Position numbers and translations under genes: made by a program. From Cyanophora paradoxa (lineage: Eukaryota; Glaucocystophyceae; Cyanophorales; Cyanophoraceae), in contig QPMI01000542.1 of assembly GCA_004431415.1 (NCBI GenBank), positions 62,001 to 126,000 on the forward strand: a stretch of 64,000 nt of DNA, given 5' to 3'. Shown piece by piece: positions 50,766 through 62,481 of the stretch (its first letter is position 1; the number at the start of each line of letters is the position of its first letter). The notes under the pieces are model-generated. The model saw nothing but the letters and a program-made list of their open reading frames with translations, had not been told where the DNA came from and searched no databases.

Positions 50766-53088
50766 ATGGCCGCGCGCGGGCCGACCCCGCCCCGGGCTCG
50801 TCCTCTCTGCACCGCGGCCGCGGTACCCGACCCGCCAGCGCGGCTCCTCCTCTGCCCCGCCGCGGCGCGGCCGCGGGACCCGACCACCAGCTCCACGCCG
50901 GCGCCCTCGCAGCCGCCCCTCGCGCCCCGCTCTGCCCCGCTGAAGGCTGTGCTGCTTCATGACCCCGCTCCCCCATGCCCTTGGCGGCCCCCCGTCCGCC
51001 GGCCGGCCCTTCCGGGCTGGGCCCTCCTCCCTTACCCCCCCCTCATCCTATCCTCGTACCCCCGCTCTCCGCCCGCCCTCCACGCCCGGCCCTCTGGCGC
51101 CCCCGCTGACCTCTTCCTCCCCTCGCAGGGTCGCTGGTGGGGCGGAGCCCGAGCAGCTGTACCCCCACCCTCCTCCCGAACTCGGAGGACCCCGGCATCA
51201 GCGGCCCGGCGGTTCCGCGCCCGCGTTCCCTTTGTGCCAGGCGCCAAGGCGTATCCCACCCAGGACTTCTCGTACCCCTACCTACCCACCTCCAGCATCC
51301 CTTCTTCCCCCCCCCCCTCCAGCTCGGTCGCGGTCAGGCGAGAGGCGAAGGTCGCGCAAGCTCCTTCTCCCGGGCCGGGCCCCTCCGGCCCCTCCCCTTG
51401 CGCGAAGGCGGAAAGCCCATGTATCCCCCATCACTTCCCCGTCCGCCGCCACCCTTTTTTAAGCTGCGCGAGGATGGTGCGCTCCCCGCTCTCCGCTACC
51501 CGCCCCCGCCCCCTCCCCCACCCCCCACCCCTTCCTAATCTCATCTAAGCTGACCCCCAAATCTGACCCCTCTTTGCGCGCCCCAGTTCTTCTCTGACCT
51601 CTCTTTCCCCTCGCAGAGGATCGCCGGTCCCGGAAAGCTGTACCCCGGCATAAACGGCTCCGAGCGGCGTACGTACACCCCTGCGCTCGATCTTGTCGGA
51701 GGGCGCCAGCGCCGGCGCCGGCCGCGCGCTGGCGTGGCCAGGGGGCGTCGGTGTACCCCCCCCCCTAGTGCCCTCGCCCGAACTCTCGAACGCACCACTC
51801 TGCATGAAGGCGGTGCGTACCCCTCCCCTCCACCATCCCCCCCCCCCCCGCTCCCTGCCCTCGTACCCCCGCTCTGCGCCCGCCTTCTACCCCGGCCCTC
51901 CGCTGATCTTCCTCCCCTTGCAGGGTCGCCAGTCCGCTGCGGCGGAGCTCGAGCAGCTGTACCCCCACCGTCCTCCCGACCTCGGAGGACCCGGCATCAG
52001 CAGCTCCGCGAGGCGTACCCCAGGCCCCGGGTGCCAGGTGCCGGCGTACCCCCCACCCCACCCAACGGCTTGGCGGCCCCCGTCCCCCTCCCGGCCCCTC
52101 CCGGGCTGGGTCCTCCTCCCTTACCCCTCTCCCCCCCCTCTCATCCTATCCTCGTACCCCGCTCTCCACCCGCCCTCTACTCCCCGCCCTCCGGCGCCTC
52201 CGCTGACCTCTTCCTCCCCTCGCAGGGTCGCTGGTGGGGCGGAGCCCGAGCAGCTGTACCCGTACCGTCCTCCCGAACTCGGAGGACCCCGGCATCAGCG
52301 GCTCCGCGAGGCGTACCCCAAGCACCAGGCGCCAGACACCGGTGTACCCCTGTACCCCCCACCCACACCCCGACTCTGGCGTACCCCCCCCCCACGCCGG
52401 GGCGTACACCACCCTCAGGGCTTCTGGTTCTCTCCGGCCTCCTCTGCTTCTCTCCTCCCCGCCCTCCTCTGTGCCGCGCTCGGCGGCGGCGCCTATCCCG
52501 CGGTGGGCGTCGGCCGACGGGGCCGCCTCGCGGGCGGCCGCGTGCTCGCCGCCGGACCTGACGCCGCCGGCCTCGTGGGGCGGGCCGGGGACGGCGGCGG
52601 ACGGCCTCGCGGCGGCGCTGGAGGCGGCCGACCCGCGCCTTCTCCCCGTCGACCTCTCCCCGCGGGGCGATCCGGCGCCCATCCCGCGGCTCTCGGCGAT
52701 CTCGCCGCGGCGCCTGCCGCTCGCGTCGCCGCCGGCGCCCGACGTGAGCGCGCTGCACGCGTGCCTCGCCCAGCTGGAGGGCATCGCGCCGGCGCCGGCG
52801 CCCCGCGCGCCCCGCGTGGCGCCCTTCAAGGAGGCGCCCTCGCCGGCGCCGGCGGCCTCGCCGGGCCTCTCGGCCTCGCCCTTCCTTTCGGCGTCGGAGG
52901 AGGAGCGGCGCGCGCCCTCGAGCGGCGGCGCCGGCGGCCCGTCGACGTCGGGCGGCGAGGAGGAGAGCCTCCGCGCCGGCTCCGCCTTCGCCCCGGCCGC
53001 GGAGGAGCTCGAGGGCGACGAGGCCGCCCCGGCGCCCGCCGCGCCCCCCAGCAGGGCCGCCCGCCGCAAGAAGAAGAAGGGCCAGTGA
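50766..53088 (+). CDS. array partner protein, unit 1
   Basis: The start is unknown. The 5' two thirds are pyrimidine-rich with very short exon-like pieces bounded by CTCGCAG or TTGCAG acceptors and GTACCCC donor-like words, for example a piece ending GAGCAGCT before GTACCCCCAC. The 3' open region from about 52450 is homologous to unit 0 and the 4-kb copy, contains VSALHACLAQLEGIAPAP, and ends RAARRKKKKGQ with TGA at 53086. Compared with unit 0 it has a small deletion (DPAPIPRLSAISP instead of the longer GEALSAISP region). No function is assignable. It lies divergently to the F-box gene in every unit. Confidence 0.45.
51120..52300 (+). repeat. internal repeats of a short-exon segment in unit 1
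   Basis: Three related pieces (about 51106-51200, 51905-52010, 52200-52320) share CTGACCTCTTCCTCCCCT-like text, a CAG acceptor, GGTCGC, then GAGCAGCTGTACCC and CTCGGAGGACC(C)CGGCATCAGC. The same triplet occurs in units 2 and 3 but not in unit 0. It indicates local duplication of a tiny exon with its flanking intron ends. Confidence 0.8.
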
Positions 53089-53370
53089 TAGGTAGCCCCT
53101 CCTCTTCGCGAACGCTTCTTTCCTAGCCTTAGCTAGCTAGTTGTGGATCCCTGTGATGCCCGCATCGTTTCGTTCCTGGGTGTACAGATCGACCTCTCTA
53201 TCCTGCTTGCTATGCTTAATAACTTCGCTTTCAAAACATCGCCCTCGGCCTCGCCGGGCCTCTCGGCCTCGCCCTTAGCTTCCTGTCATTGTTTCACTAG
53301 CACTCGAGCTCGTTCAAACCAATTTTCCTTGCTGTAAATTGCAGGCTTCGTTCTTCACAAAATGTGAGTG

Positions 53371-53376
53371 GCTAGC
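53371..53376. other. empty target site of the Polinton (unit 1/2 junction)
   Basis: The uninterrupted GTGAGTGGCTAGCTTCATG context is present here, with the same left flank (as at 35980-36007) and right flank (as at 47519-47560) found around the element. It acts as an internal control for the insertion boundaries. Confidence 0.93.
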
Positions 53377-53473
53377 TTCATGTTTTAAGGAGTGCGAGTC
53401 ACTGAGCGGCTGAACACCTTATCCTGTTCGAATTCGAATTCCTTGAACGCCTGAATGGATCCGAGGTGCTACA

Positions 53474-55440
53474 CTACCCGTAGAAAATCCGGGTGCGAAG
53501 GAGGGTGGCCTTCAGTTCTCTACGGCTGTCGTCGTCAAGCGCAGCGGCCGCCTTATCCGTGATTACAAGCCGCCGGAGATGCTTCAGGGAGGAGACGGCG
53601 ACGAGTCCGCTCGCAGAGCCGAGGGGGAGCGGCGACTGGACGGTGAGCGTCTGGAGGGATGGCACATCGGACGCAAGACGCTGCACATGCAGCAGAGGAT
53701 CAGAGGCCACCTGCCACGTGCACAAGCAGATCGATCAATCAGTCAATATATATTAGCTCACCTTCAGGATAGCGCCCGGGAGTACAAGTTCTGTGCCGCG
53801 ATCGTTGCCAGTACCTTTACAATGCAGGGTGAGGGTCTTGAGACGCGTCCACTGCTTCAATGAGAGTTCGCTGAAGGCTACGAGAGTTCCAGGCTGTACG
53901 CCGAGAAAGAGATTCTGCTGAGAGAGTAAAGGGTGTGGCGAAAGCTGAGAGGGTGGAGGGCCAGGCCCTCACCGTGAGGGTGGGAAGGTTCGAAACTGCA
54001 GCAGCAAAAGATGTCAATCCGGCTTCGCTGCGATCATAGTAATTGAGAACAGCTGCCCGCAGGCTGCCAGCAAAGGACAGCAGCGACGACACGTCTGCCG
54101 GGCCTCTCATGGACATATTCAGGCAGATGTACTCGAGCTGCCGCATGCCGCTGAGGAAGCTGGTGTGCTTGTGCCATAATTGGACAGCGTACGCTGCGCA
54201 TGCCGATCGCCAGAGAGACTGTGAGTTTAGATGCGCGCAAGCATCGTCAACATAAATCAATTTTCTTACCGCGCAGAGAAGAGAGGCTGGAGAGCGGCTG
54301 CAGGTCCGCTTCGGAAGCTTTTGGCCAGGATCTCGAAACCACACCAGTACTGTTGTAAAATTCTGTTGTTGAAGTTGTGGATTGCAGTATTGGCGGGTTA
54401 TTTATAGATGCCCCTTCTATCCAGCATAATATTGTTTTACACGTAACCGAGGGCCGCGGGCCAGAGACTCTGTTGTTTTTTCCTGTTATCGTTTTTTATC
54501 TATAAGACTATATCGAAAGATCTAGAAGATTATATTGTGAGTTTGGACTCACCTAGTTCGAGTTGCTCCAGCTGCAGGAAACCAGCGATCGAAGAGCAGA
54601 CGGGAAGGAGAGGGCCATCAATAATGACGCCGCAACTCAGCCGCTTCAGCGTGCGGGCCAGCGGTGCGAGGGCCTGAAGAGTCTCAAGGGTCATCGGCAG
54701 GCTGTAGAATTGCGTCAGTCAGAAGTACGGATACGGGAGTCCGGTTTGCGCATGCTCGGCCCACTTGTTGATTTCCAGAGCTTGCAGTGGAAGCGACGCT
54801 AAAGCTTGCAATGAGCCCTGCACAAACGTCCCCGTCACCCGCCGCGCATTCTGCTGAAGCCAATCGTCTGATTCTCCTTTCAGGAGCAGCTACAAGAGCA
54901 GTTAAAAACCAGGAAAATAGAAAATAGAGGATAGAGATAAATAAATGATTACCTGCTCAAGATTAGAAAAATGATGAAGCGCAGGAAGTATGCCCGGGGG
55001 GATGTCGCCTTCAAACATGATGCTGAGCTGCGTGAGCTGCATTCCAAAAGCTTCAAACAGCTTCTTGAACGAATGACTGCTGAGCTCGCCGTTCGCCAGA
55101 AAAAGAGAGCGCAGAGCTTCCCGTTGCTTCTCTGGCTGATCGAGGAGCGCTTGAACAGCTTTGTCACTGGCTGGCTGGATGCGAATGCGCTGCCAGAGGC
55201 TGGGCTGCTGAGCGAGGTGGCGGAAGCGGCGGGAGACGTGGCTGAGCTGCACGAGCTTGTCGAGATACTGATCGGTGCAGCGGCGGGAATCAGAGTAATC
55301 TCCGATTGACCCGATCTCGATGAAGATCCACTCCGACGCCTGGCCGATGATGCGCGTGACGAGGTCGTCTGGCAGCGCATCGAACGGGCTGCCGCCGGCC
55401 GCCATCGCCGCCGCCACGCGCGAAAGCGCCACCGCGGAGG
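53474..55440 (-). CDS. F-box/LRR gene, unit 2 (intact copy)
   Basis: The only one of the three recent copies without the frameshifts noted in units 1 and 3. The F-box exon (from 55440; ATG at 55405) has [19 protein letters not shown] and [20 protein letters not shown], followed by QLTQLSIMFEGDIPPGILPA and HHFSNLEQ. Further exons on the minus strand: LAPLARTLKRLSC (about 54640), LQLEQLELG (about 54570), ADLQPLSSLSSLR (about 54290), GMRQLEYICLNMSM (about 54120), and VPSLQTLTVQSPLPL then LKHLRRLVITD, ending LLRTRIFYG at 53474. An upstream first exon is expected by analogy with the 12-19 kb pair but was not identified. Predicted SCF substrate receptor. Confidence 0.72.
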
Positions 55441-56619
55441 CTGCGGATCGGGAAGAGATGTCAGAGGTTCAGGTTCGTCTTGCGAGAGAACTCGGATAAG
55501 CGCGAGCAGGCCTAAGCGGCCGCGGCCGCGGCAGCCGAGACTTCGAAATTCGAATGCGCGCGCACCCTGCAGCGCTAGCTGGCCGGCCGCGGCCGACGCT
55601 GTGGCCGCGCTCGACGAAGACGAGTCCGCAGAGACGGTACCGCCTCCTGCTCACGCAAGTCAGCGAAGGGCCACGCGGAGCTCGAAACGCGGCGGCGTGG
55701 CTCAAGCTCGCTGACCTGCCGCCGGCGCATCTCCCGCCCTCGCCCGCTTCGCCGCCCGCTCGCGTGCCATCTGCCCCGAGAGCACTCCAGGTACGCACGA
55801 AAGCGTGGCCTGCGATGGTCGTCAGCGGCGCGCGGCAGTCGAGCGGGCGAGTCGGACGTTGCCAAAACAGCACACCTTCACCAAGCGAGCGCCTACTCGC
55901 ACTCGCGTCGCGGCGCTCCCTCCGGGTAGCACGGTTGTGGCGGGACCAAGCTGGTCGTACGGGTACAGTGCCGAAGCGGACTGCGCAAGGGATCCCAGGA
56001 TTCCCAGCTTCTCCTCGCGAGTCGCGACTCCCGCCGAACATGCGGTGCAGCGAATCTCGATCGGAGCGCAGGCGATCGGCTCAAAACGTGCTCGCGTGGC
56101 GAATCGATAGCTGCGGCTCGTGCGGCCCAAGCGCGTTCTCCTCGCGACATCGGCAGGGGCGGTCCCGGCCGCGGTAGCGGTCGGTGGGAAAAGGGCCTCG
56201 CGCTTCGTTCATGATCAGGTCCGGATGCGCGGCGTGCAGGGCGCCGCTTCCTGCCCTCGCCCACCTTCCCCGCAGACCCGGTGTTGACAGGACCGTCGTC
56301 AGGCAACCGCTCGCCAGGGGCGCAGCGGCTGCGAGGGCCGCCGGTTTCCGATCGGCGGCGCAGCGAGCTGCCAGCGCACCGCGCCGCCCGAGGCCTCCCG
56401 CAGGTTTCACGCACCCGTGGCTCGGCAAGCCTCCCCGCTCCGGCTCCGCTAGCGAGCCGGCCGTCAGGCAAGCGGCCACCCGCCCGCTCCGCCCCAGGGG
56501 ATCGGTGGGATCTCTCACCGCCCCGGGGCCGGGCCGCATGCGAGCTTAGGGCGCGGCGACGTAGCGCCCGGCTGGGGCCAGCGGCCGCTCGGACCACGGC
56601 GGTGGAGGCGAGGGGCGAT

Positions 56620-58956
56620 GGCCGCGCGCGGGCCGACCCCGCCCCGGGCTCGTCCTCTCTGCACCGCGGCCGCGGTACCCGACCCGCCAGCGCGGCTCCT
56701 CCTCTGCCCCGCCGCGGCGCGGCCGCGGGACCCGACCCACCAGCTCCACGCCGGCGCCCCTCGCAGCCGCCCCTCGCGCCCCGCTCTGCCCCCGCTGAAG
56801 GCTGTGCTGCTTCATGACCCCGCTCCCCCCATGCCCTTGGCGGCCCCCCGTCCGCCGGCCGGCCCCTTCCGGGCTGGGCCCCTCCTCCCTTACCCCCCCC
56901 CTCATCCTATCCTCGTACCCCCGCTCTCCGCCCGCCCTCCACGCCCGGCCCTCTGGCGCCCCCGCTGACCTCTTCCTCCCCTCGCAGGGTCGCTGGTGGG
57001 GCGGAGCCCGAGCAGCTGTACCCCCACCCTCCTCCCGAACTCGGAGGACCCCGGCATCAGCGGCCCGGCGGTTCCGCGCCCGCGTTCCCTTTGTGCCAGG
57101 CGCCAAGGCGTATCCCACCCAGGACTTCTCGTACCCCCTACCTACCCACCTCCAGCATCCCTTCTTCCCCCCCCCCCCCTCCAGCTCGGTCGCGGTCAGG
57201 CGAGAGGCGAAGGTCGCGCAAGCTCCTTCTCCCGGGCCGGGCCCCTCCGGCCCCTCCCCTTGCGCGAAGGCGGAAAGCCCATGTATCCCCCCATCACTTC
57301 CCCGTCCCGCCGCCACCCTTTTTTAAGCTGCGCGAGGATGGTGCGCTCCCCGCTCTCCGCTACCCGCCCCCGCCCCCCTCCCCCACCCCCCACCCCTTCC
57401 TAATCTCATCTAAGCTGACCCCCAAATCTGACCCCTCTTTGCGCGCCCCCAGTTCTTCTCTGACCTCTCTTTCCCTCGCAGAGGATCGCCGGTCCCCGGA
57501 AAGCTGTACCCCGGCATAAACGGCTCCGAGCGGCGTACGTACACCCCTGCGCTCGATCTTGTCGGAGGGCGCCAGCGCCGGCGCCGGCCGCGCGCTGGCG
57601 TGGCCAGGGGCGTCGGTGTACCCCCCCCTAGTGCCCTCGCCCGAACTCTCGAACGCACCACTCTGCATGAAGGCGGTGCGTACCCCTCCCCTCCACCATC
57701 CCCCCCCCCCGCTCCCTGCCCTCGTACCCCCGCTCTGCGCCCGCCTTCTACCCGGCCCTCCGCTGATCTTCCTCCCCTTGCAGGGTCGCCAGTCCGCTGC
57801 GGCGGAGCTCGAGCAGCTGTACCCCACCGTCCTCCCGACCTCGGAGGACCCCGGCATCAGCAGCTCCGCGAGGCGTACCCCAGGCCCCGGGTGCCAGGTG
57901 CCGGCGTACCCCCCACCCCACCCCAACGGCTTGGCGGCCCCCGTCCCCCTCCCGGCCCCTCCCGGGCTGGGTCCCTCCTCCCTTACCCCTCTCCCCCCCC
58001 CCTCTCATCCTATCCTCGTACCCCCGCTCTCCACCCGCCCTCTACTCCCCGCCCTCCGGCGCCTCCGCTGACCTCTTCCTCCCCTCGCAGGGTCGCTGGT
58101 GGGGCGGAGCCCGAGCAGCTGTACCCGTACCGTCCTCCCGAACTCGGAGGACCCCGGCATCAGCGGCTCCGCGAGGCGTACCCCAAGCACCAGGCGCCAG
58201 ACACCGGTGTACCCCTGTACCCCCCACCCACACCCCGACTCTGGCGTACCCCCCCCCCACGCCGGGGCGTACACCACCCTCAGGGCTTCTGGTTCTCTCC
58301 GGCCTCCTCTGCTTCTCTCCTCCCCGCCCTCCTCTGTGCCGCGCTCGGCGGCGGCGCCTATCCCGCGGTGGGCGTCGGCCGACGGGGCCGCCTCGCGGGC
58401 GGCCGCGTGCTCGCCGCCGGACCTGACGCCGCCGGCCTCGTGGGCGGGCCGGGGACGGCGGCGGACGGCCTCGCGGCGGCGCTGGAGGCGGCCGACCCGC
58501 GCCTTCTCCCCCGTCGACCTCTCCCCGCGGGGCGATCCGGCGCCCATCCCGCGGCTCTCGGCGATCTCGCCGCGGCGCCTGCCGCTCGCGTCGCCGCCGG
58601 CGCCCGACGTGAGCGCGCTGCACGCGTGCCTCGCCCAGCTGGAGGGCATCGCGCCGGCGCCGGCGCCCCGCGCGCCCCGCGTGGCGCCCTTCAAGGAGGC
58701 GCCCTCGCCGGCGCCGGCGGCCTCGCCGGGCCTCTCGGCCTCGCCCTTCGCGTCGGCGTCGGAGGAGAAGCGGCGGACGCCCTCGAGCGGCGGCGCCGGC
58801 GGCCCGTCGACGTCGGGCGGCGAGGAGGAGGAGAGCCTCCGCGCCGGCTCCGCCTTCGCCCCGGCCGCTGAGGAGGGCGAGGGCGACGAGGCCGCCCCGG
58901 CGCCCGCCGCGCCCCTCGGCAGGGCCGCCCGGCGCAAGAAGAAGAAGGGCCAGTGA
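56620..58956 (+). CDS. array partner protein, unit 2
   Basis: Same structure as unit 1, ending RAARRKKKKGQ with TGA at 58954. Small C-run and G-run differences from unit 1 near 58444 and 58508 shift and then restore the frame, so about 20 residues differ. The C-terminal part differs in a few codons (FASASEEKRRTPSS against FLSASEEERRAPSS), making this copy closer in places to the 4-kb inverted copy (APLGRAARRKKKKGQ). Function unknown and start unresolved. Confidence 0.42.
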
Positions 58957-59238
58957 TAGGTAGCCCCTCCTCTTCGCGAACGCTTCTTTCCTAGCCTTAG
59001 CTAGCTAGTTGTGGATCCCTGTGATGCCCGCATCGTTTCGTTCCTGGGTGTACAGATCGACCTCTCTATCCTGCTTGCTATGCTTAATAACTTCGCTTTC
59101 AAAACATCGCCCTCGGCCTCGCCGGGCCTCTCGGCCTCGCCCTTAGCTTCCTGTCATTGTTTCACTAGCACTCGAGCTCGTTCAAACCAATTTTCCTTGC
59201 TGTAAATTGCAGGCTTCGTTCTTCACAAAATGTGAGTG

Positions 59239-59244
59239 GCTAGC
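59239..59244. other. second empty target site (unit 2/3 junction)
   Basis: The same uninterrupted GGCTAGCTTCATG context as at 53371. Two empty paralogous sites make the assignment of the element's ends secure. Confidence 0.93.
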
Positions 59245-59341
59245 TTCATGTTTTAAGGAGTGCGAGTCACTGAGCGGCTGAACACCTTATCCTGTTCGAA
59301 TTCGAATTCCTTGAACGCCTGAATGGATCCGAGGTGCTACA

Positions 59342-61306
59342 CTACCCGTAGAAAATCCGGGTGCGAAGGAGGGTGGCCTTCAGTTCTCTACGGCTGTCGT
59401 CGTCAAGCGCAGCGGCCGCCTTATCCGTGATTACAAGCCGCCGGAGATGCTTCAGGGAGGAGACGGCGACGAGTCCGCTCGCAGAGCCGAGGGGGAGCGG
59501 CGACTGGACGGTGAGCGTCTGGAGGGATGGCACATCGGACGCAAGACGCTGCACATGCAGCAGAGGATCAGAGGCCACCTGCCACGTGCACAAGCAGATC
59601 GATCAATCAGTCAATATATATTAGCTCACCTTCAGGATAGCGCCCGGGAGTACAAGTTCTGTGCCGCGATCGTTGCCAGTACCTTTACAATGCAGGGTGA
59701 GGGTCTTGAGACGCGTCCACTGCTTCAATGAGAGTTCGCTGAAGGCTACGAGAGTTCCAGGCTGTACGCCGAGAAAGAGATTCTGCTGAGAGAGTAAAGG
59801 GTGTGGCGAAAGCTGAGAGGGTGGAGGGCCAGGCCCTCACCGTGAGGGTGGGAAGGTTCGAAACTGCAGCAGCAAAAGATGTCAATCCGGCTTCGCTGCG
59901 ATCATAGTAATTGAGAACAGCTGCCCGCAGGCTGCCAGCAAAGGACAGCAGCGACGACACGTCTGCCGGGCCTCTCATGGACATATTCAGGCAGATGTAC
60001 TCGAGCTGCCGCATGCCGCTGAGGAAGCTGGTGTGCTTGTGCCATAATTGGACAGCGTACGCTGCGCATGCCGATCGCCAGAGAGACTGTGAGTTTAGAT
60101 GCGCGCAAGCATCGTCAACATAAATCAATTTTCTTACCGCGCAGAGAAGAGAGGCTGGAGAGCGGCTGCAGGTCCGCTTCGGAAGCTTTGGCCAGGATCT
60201 CGAAACCACACCAGTACTGTTGTAAAATTCTGTTGTTGAAGTTGTGGATTGCAGTATTGGCGGGTTATTTATAGATGCCCCTTCTATCCAGCATAATATT
60301 GTTTTACACGTAACCGAGGGCCGCGGGCCAGAGACTCTGTTGTTTTTTCCTGTTATCGTTTTTTATCTATAAGACTATATCGAAAGATCTAGAAGATTAT
60401 ATTGTGAGTTTGGACTCACCTAGTTCGAGTTGCTCCAGCTGCAGGAAACCAGCGATCGAAGAGCAGACGGGAAGGAGAGGGCCATCAATAATGACGCCGC
60501 AACTCAGCCGCTTCAGCGTGCGGGCCAGCGGTGCGAGGGCCTGAAGAGTCTCAAGGGTCATCGGCAGGCTGTAGAATTGCGTCAGTCAGAAGTACGGATA
60601 CGGGAGTCCGGTTTGCGCATGCTCGGCCCACTTGTTGATTTCCAGAGCTTGCAGTGGAAGCGACGCTAAAGCTTGCAATGAGCCCTGCACAAACGTCCCC
60701 GTCACCCGCCGCGCATTCTGCTGAAGCCAATCGTCTGATTCTCCTTTCAGGAGCAGCTACAAGAGCAGTTAAAAACCAGGAAAATAGAAAATAGAGGATA
60801 GAGATAAATAAATGATTACCTGCTCAAGATTAGAAAAATGATGAAGCGCAGGAAGTATGCCCGGGGGATGTCGCCTTCAAACATGATGCTGAGCTGCGTG
60901 AGCTGCATTCCAAAAGCTTCAAACAGCTTCTTGAACGAATGACTGCTGAGCTCGCCGTTCGCCAGAAAAAGAGAGCGCAGAGCTTCCCGTTGCTTCTCTG
61001 GCTGATCGAGGAGCGCTTGAACAGCTTTGTCACTGGCTGGCTGGATGCGAATGCGCTGCCAGAGGCTGGGCTGCTGAGCGAGGTGGCGGAAGCGGCGGGA
61101 GACGTGGCTGAGCTGCACGAGCTTGTCGAGATACTGATCGGTGCAGCGGCGGGAATCAGAGTAATCTCCGATTGACCCGATCTCGATGAAGATCCACTCC
61201 GACGCCTGGCCGATGATGCGCGTGACGAGGTCGTCTGGCAGCGCATCGAACGGGCTGCCGCCGGCCGCCATCGCCGCCGCCACGCGCGAAAGCGCCACCG
61301 CGGAGG
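59342..61306 (-). pseudogene. F-box/LRR gene, unit 3, two homopolymer frameshifts
   Basis: Same exons as unit 2. It shares with unit 1 the shorter G run near 60865 (DIPRAYF frame) and in addition has one T fewer near 60187 (GAAGCTTTGG against GAAGCTTTTGG), which breaks the exon coding [12 protein letters not shown]. Its last exon is intact, unlike unit 1. Whether these are lesions or consensus errors cannot be settled from the sequence. Confidence 0.62.
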
Positions 61307-62481
61307 CTGCGGATCGGGAAGAGATGTCAGAGGTTCAGGTTCGTCTTGCGAGAGAACTCGGATAAGCGCGAGCAGGCCTAAGCGGCCGCGGCCGCGGCAG
61401 CCGAGACTTCGAAATTCGAATGCGCACCCTGCAGCGCTAGCTGGCCGGCCGCGGCCGACGCTGTGGCCGCGCTCGACGAAGACGAGTCCGCAGAGACGGT
61501 ACCGCCTCCTGCTCACGCAAGTCAGCGAAGGGCCACGCGGAGCTCGAAACGCGGCGGCGTGGCTCAAGCTCGCTGACCTGCCGCCGGCGCATCTCCCGCC
61601 CTCGCCCGCTTCGCCGCCCGCTCGCGTGCCATCTGCCCCGAGAGCACTCCAGGTACGCACGAAAGCGTGGCCTGCGATGGTCGTCAGCGGCGCGCGGCAG
61701 TCGAGCGGGCGAGTCGGACGTTGCCAAAACAGCACACCTTCACCAAGCGAGCGCCTACTCGCACTCGCGTCGCGGCGCTCCCTCCGGGTAGCACGGTTGT
61801 GGCGGGACCAAGCTGGTCGTACGGGTACAGTGCCGAAGCGGACTGCGCAAGGGATCCCAGGATTCCCAGCTTCTCCTCGCGAGTCGCGACTCCCGCCGAA
61901 CATGCGGTGCAGCGAATCTCGATCGGAGCGCAGGCGATCGGCTCAAAACGTGCTCGCGTGGCGAATCGATAGCTGCGGCTCGTGCGGCCCAAGCGCGTTC
62001 TCCTCGCGACATCGGCAGGGGCGGTCCCGGCCGCGGTAGCGGTCGGTGGGAAAAGGGCCTCGCGCTTCGTTCATGATCAGGTCCGGATGCGCGGCGTGCA
62101 GGGCGCCGCTTCCTGCCCTCGCCCACCTTCCCCGCAGACCCGGTGTTGACAGGACCGTCGTCAGGCAACCGCTCGCCAGGGGCGCAGCGGCTGCGAGGGC
62201 CGCCGGTTTCCGATCGGCGGCGCAGCGAGCTGCCAGCGCACCGCGCCGCCCGAGGCCTCCCCGCAGGTTTCACGCACCCGTGGCTCGGCAAGCCTCCCCG
62301 CTCCGGCTCCGCTAGCGAGCCGGCCGTCAGGCAAGCGGCCACCCGCCCGCTCCGCCCCAGGGGATCGGTGGGATCTCTCACCGCCCGGGGCCGGGCCGCA
62401 TGCGAGCTTAGGGCGCGGCGACGTAGCGCCCGGCTGGGGCCAGCGGCCGCTCGGACCACGGCGGTGGAGGCGAGGGGCGAT

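Larger units (their letters stand above)
47525..53376 (+). repeat. segmental tandem duplication, unit 1
   Basis: Unit 1 of the array, 5852 bp from target site to target site. It contains an F-box/LRR gene (minus), a divergent region, a C-rich segment with internal repeats and the Pro-rich partner gene (plus). Nearly identical to units 2 and 3; the differences I saw are mainly lengths of G or C runs. Confidence 0.93.
53377..59244 (+). repeat. segmental tandem duplication, unit 2
   Basis: 5868 bp between equivalent positions. It contains the same two genes as unit 1 in the same arrangement. Confidence 0.93.

Noticed and set aside
52146-53069. Long minus-strand frames opposite the partner genes (also at 4152-4745, 34870-35700, 58005-58937)
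   Set aside because: Shadow frames of very GC-rich coding DNA. The plus-strand version has the conserved Lys-rich terminus and stop in all copies.
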